This document shows, in pieces, positions 13,627 to 15,138 of a stretch of 15,138 bases of DNA; within the stretch, counting starts at the first letter, position 1; each line of letters opens with the position of its first letter. A program made the position numbers and the translations under genes. The notes beneath the pieces were generated by a model, which saw nothing but the letters and a program-made list of their open reading frames with translations, was not told the origin of the DNA and ran no database searches. The DNA is from Christensenella sp. UBA7597 (lineage in GTDB: Bacteria; Bacillota; Clostridia; Christensenellales; Borkfalkiaceae), in contig DLQW01000098.1 in NCBI GenBank assembly GCA_002474405.1, positions 18,180-33,317 on the forward strand. Direction: 5' to 3'.

Positions 13627-14190
13627 ATGGCACAGATTTTGGCAGGCGACATTCGTAAAGGCGTTACTTTTGAGTACAAGAGCGGCGTTTACACCGTTAC
13701 CGATTTCCAGCACGTAAAGCCGGGCAAGGGCGCGGCGTTCGTACGTACCACGCTGAAAAACGTTGTAACCGGACAGGTGCTTTCCAACGAAACGTTCAAC
13801 CCCACGGCAAAGCTTGAAACGGCGCAGGTGGAAACGAAGAAGATGACGTATTCCTACTTCGACGGCGAATTTTACGTTTTCATGGACGAAGAATACAACC
13901 AGACGATGCTCACGCACGATCAGGTGGAAGAAGCGCTGAAATATATCAAAGAAAACGACGTGGTTACCGTGAAATTCCTGTATGGCAACGCGTTCTCGGT
14001 AGAACCCGAAAACTTCGTGGAACTGAAAGTTATCGAAGCGGAACCGGGCGTAAAGGGCAACACGGCTACCAACGTTATGAAGAACGCCAAAGTGGAAACG
14101 GGCGCGATCATTCAGGTGCCTATGTTCGTAAACGAGGGCGAAACGATTCGTATCGATACCAGAACCGGCGAATACATGAGCCGCGTTTAA
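13627..14190 (+). CDS. efp: Translation elongation factor P
   Basis: A 187-residue EF-P, full length, with the three-domain layout of the family: N-terminal KOW-like domain (1-65), OB domain (about 67-130) and a C-terminal OB domain ending in [20 protein letters not shown]. The tip of domain I reads [13 protein letters not shown], placing the functional residue at Lys34. Its activation, if any, could be a Bacillus-like 5-aminopentanol-type modification or none; nothing nearby indicates an EpmA/EarP system. EF-P enters the ribosomal E-site and relieves stalling at polyproline. TAAGGAG at 13609-13615 supports the start. It lies downstream of an M24 Xaa-Pro peptidase gene, with which it probably shares a promoter, and is followed by a terminator hairpin. 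Confidence 0.97.
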   Translation: MAQILAGDIRKGVTFEYKSGVYTVTDFQHVKPGKGAAFVRTTLKNVVTGQVLSNETFNPTAKLETAQVETKKMTYSYFDGEFYVFMDEEYNQTMLTHDQVEEALKYIKENDVVTVKFLYGNAFSVEPENFVELKVIEAEPGVKGNTATNVMKNAKVETGAIIQVPMFVNEGETIRIDTRTGEYMSRV

Positions 14191-14220
14191 TCCGTCGGAA
14201 CAAAATCTCATAAACGGAAT

Positions 14221-14256
14221 GCGGGAAAGGCAAACGCCTTATTCCGCGTTTTGTTG
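14221..14256 (+). terminator. Probable intrinsic terminator after efp
   Basis: GCGGGAAAGGC (14221-14231), loop AAAC and GCCTTATTCCGC (14236-14247) form an 11-pair stem with one bulged A, followed by GTTTTGTTG. The T-run is interrupted, so some readthrough into dtd is likely, all the more as no dtd promoter is visible. Confidence 0.7.
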
Positions 14257-14282
14257 TATAGAATTTTAAGGAGAAAACAATT

Positions 14283-14720
14283 ATGCGGGCAGTGGCGCAG
14301 CGCGTAACGGGCGCAGAACTGAAAGTGGACGGCAAACTGATTTCGGCAATCGGCAAAGGACTGGTTGTGTTTTTCGGCGTAACGCACGGCGACACCGAAG
14401 AGAAAGCCGATTATATCGCGAAAAAAATCGCGAATCTGCGCGTATTCGAGGACGAGAACGGAAAAATGAACCGCTCCGTCCGCGATGAAAACGGCGAAGT
14501 GCTGTTCGTATCGCAATTCACTCTATACGGCGACGCGTCGCACGGCAACCGTCCGTCTTTCACGGCGGCTGCGCGCGGAGAGGTGGCGGAACCGTTGTAC
14601 GATTATGCCGCCGCGGCGCTGGAAAATTTGGGCGTTCCCGTAAAAAAAGGCGTGTTCGGCGCGGATATGAAAATAACGCAGAAGAACGACGGACCCGTAA
14701 CTATCTTGTTGGAGATATAA
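14283..14720 (+). CDS. dtd: D-aminoacyl-tRNA deacylase (DTD)
   Basis: A 145-residue DTD of standard length. The signature SQFTLYGDASHGNRPSF (77-93) corresponds to the SQFTLYAD..KG.RPSF motif, and GVFGADMKITQKNDGPVTIL (123-142) carries the Gly-cis-Pro pair (Gly137-Pro138) that excludes L-aminoacyl-tRNA from the active site. The enzyme hydrolyses D-aminoacyl-tRNA and also Gly-tRNA-Ala, protecting translation fidelity. A TTAAGGAGAAAA site at 14266-14277, very like the efp site, precedes the ATG. It follows the efp terminator and has no recognisable promoter of its own, so it may be expressed by readthrough. The next gene begins after 159 bases. Confidence 0.96.
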   Translation: MRAVAQRVTGAELKVDGKLISAIGKGLVVFFGVTHGDTEEKADYIAKKIANLRVFEDENGKMNRSVRDENGEVLFVSQFTLYGDASHGNRPSFTAAARGEVAEPLYDYAAAALENLGVPVKKGVFGADMKITQKNDGPVTILLEI

Positions 14721-14879
14721 AAAGGCGTATAAGCGCCGCGATACCCGGTTGTGCTCCGCTTTCCTTTGGTTACGTACTTTTTTGGCGTTTCTGCCCGGAA
14801 ATGCCGCGAGTCTCGTCCGGCTCGTTTCTTCGTTTTTTGCGCAATCGGGAAACGAACGGAGCGATTATTCAAAAAAACT

Positions 14880-15138
14880 ATGAAAGAACTTACAAAACAG
14901 CAACAAATCGAACGTTCAATTATCACAACCTATCGCAAAGGGCTGTGGTCGCCGTTCGCGCTGGCGGTAAAAAAATACCGCCTGATTCAATCGGGCGACA
15001 GAATCGCCGTGTGCATTTCGGGCGGCAAAGATTCCATGCTGCTTGCCAAACTCATGCAGGAAATGCAGAAACACGGCGACGTGCCGTTCGAACTCCGATT
15101 CATCGTCATGGATCCCGGTTACAACGCGCTTAACCGCG
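14880..15138 (+). CDS. PP-loop ATPase of the TtcA/TilS group (tRNA thiolation-like), 5' part only
   Basis: The first 86 residues of a gene cut by the right edge. After a basic N-terminal helix (KELTKQQQIERSIITTYRKG) comes the PP-loop VCISGGKDSMLLAKLM, the pyrophosphatase motif of N-type ATP enzymes that adenylate tRNA bases, then a strand ending in IVMDPGYNALNR. This order and the DPGY motif fit the TtcA-like branch common in Clostridia, which in E. coli makes 2-thiocytidine at position 32; the CxxC cluster-binding motifs that would confirm it are beyond the edge. The ATG at 14880 has only GGAG (14858-14861) 18 bases upstream, unusually far, so initiation may be weak. No convincing promoter was seen in the 159 bases after dtd. 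Confidence 0.85.
   Translation, partial: MKELTKQQQIERSIITTYRKGLWSPFALAVKKYRLIQSGDRIAVCISGGKDSMLLAKLMQEMQKHGDVPFELRFIVMDPGYNALNR

Noticed and set aside
14721..14740. GGCG-TATAAG-CGCC hairpin after dtd as a terminator
   Set aside because: Only a 4-bp stem and no T-run.
1..15138. Mobile element, CRISPR, toxin-antitoxin or defence system
   Set aside because: No transposase, integrase, spaced repeats, nuclease-toxin pairs or tRNA attachment sites were seen; every sizeable gene has a housekeeping or single-gene explanation.

Overview
The window looks like chromosomal, housekeeping-plus-sporulation DNA from an endospore-forming member of the Bacillota, most likely the class Clostridia. The basis is a complete spoIIAA-spoIIAB-sigF operon, strong AAGGAGG-type ribosome binding sites, a T-box leader in front of pheST, an M24 peptidase-efp pair and clear TTGAC(A/G)-N17-TATAAT-type promoters. 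No taxon below class can be named with confidence. There are no mobile elements, CRISPR arrays or tRNA/rRNA genes, and no sign of recent transfer.

Layout. (1) 1-1269, minus strand: a flotillin gene running off the left edge, with a textbook promoter and a hairpin at its predicted transcription start. (2) 1270-1512: divergent intergenic region with a helically phased AAAT array and two degenerate Spo0A-box-like sites in front of spoIIA. (3) 1513-3067: spoIIAA, spoIIAB and sigF, the partner-switching module that sets forespore identity, tightly coupled (adjacent stop/start, then an 11-base overlap). (4) 3084-4297: a monocistronic gene with its own promoter and terminator, encoding a single-pass membrane-anchored extracytoplasmic protein with beta-propeller-like strands and unknown function. 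(5) 4347-4833: two small helical-protein genes; the second resembles the Coat_F spore-coat family. (6) 5039-5689: mscL with an unusual Ala/Lys/Glu-rich insertion before the C-terminal helix. (7) 5710-12329: promoter, about 335-nt T-box leader, then pheS, pheT, truB, ribF and an endonuclease IV-like TIM-barrel gene, probably one tRNA-Phe-responsive operon. (8) 12355-14190: promoter, M24 aminopeptidase, elongation factor P. (9) 14283-15138: dtd, then the start of a TtcA-like PP-loop ATPase cut by the right edge.

How they fit together. Most of the right half serves translation and its quality control: Phe-tRNA charging (PheST), tRNA pseudouridylation (TruB), rescue of ribosomes at polyproline (EF-P), proofreading of D-aminoacyl-tRNA (Dtd) and probable tRNA thiolation (TtcA-like). 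RibF and the TIM-barrel protein appear to be carried along in the T-box operon by translational coupling. The left part combines a membrane-organising protein (flotillin), the forespore sigma-factor switch, small possible coat proteins and an osmotic safety valve (MscL).

I found no convincing undescribed multi-gene system. The points most worth a second look are the altered nucleotidyl-transfer motif in RibF, the modified MscL, the missing third-metal aspartate in the endonuclease IV-like protein, T-box control extending to ribF, the phased array upstream of spoIIA, and promoters whose -35 elements sit inside dyads.
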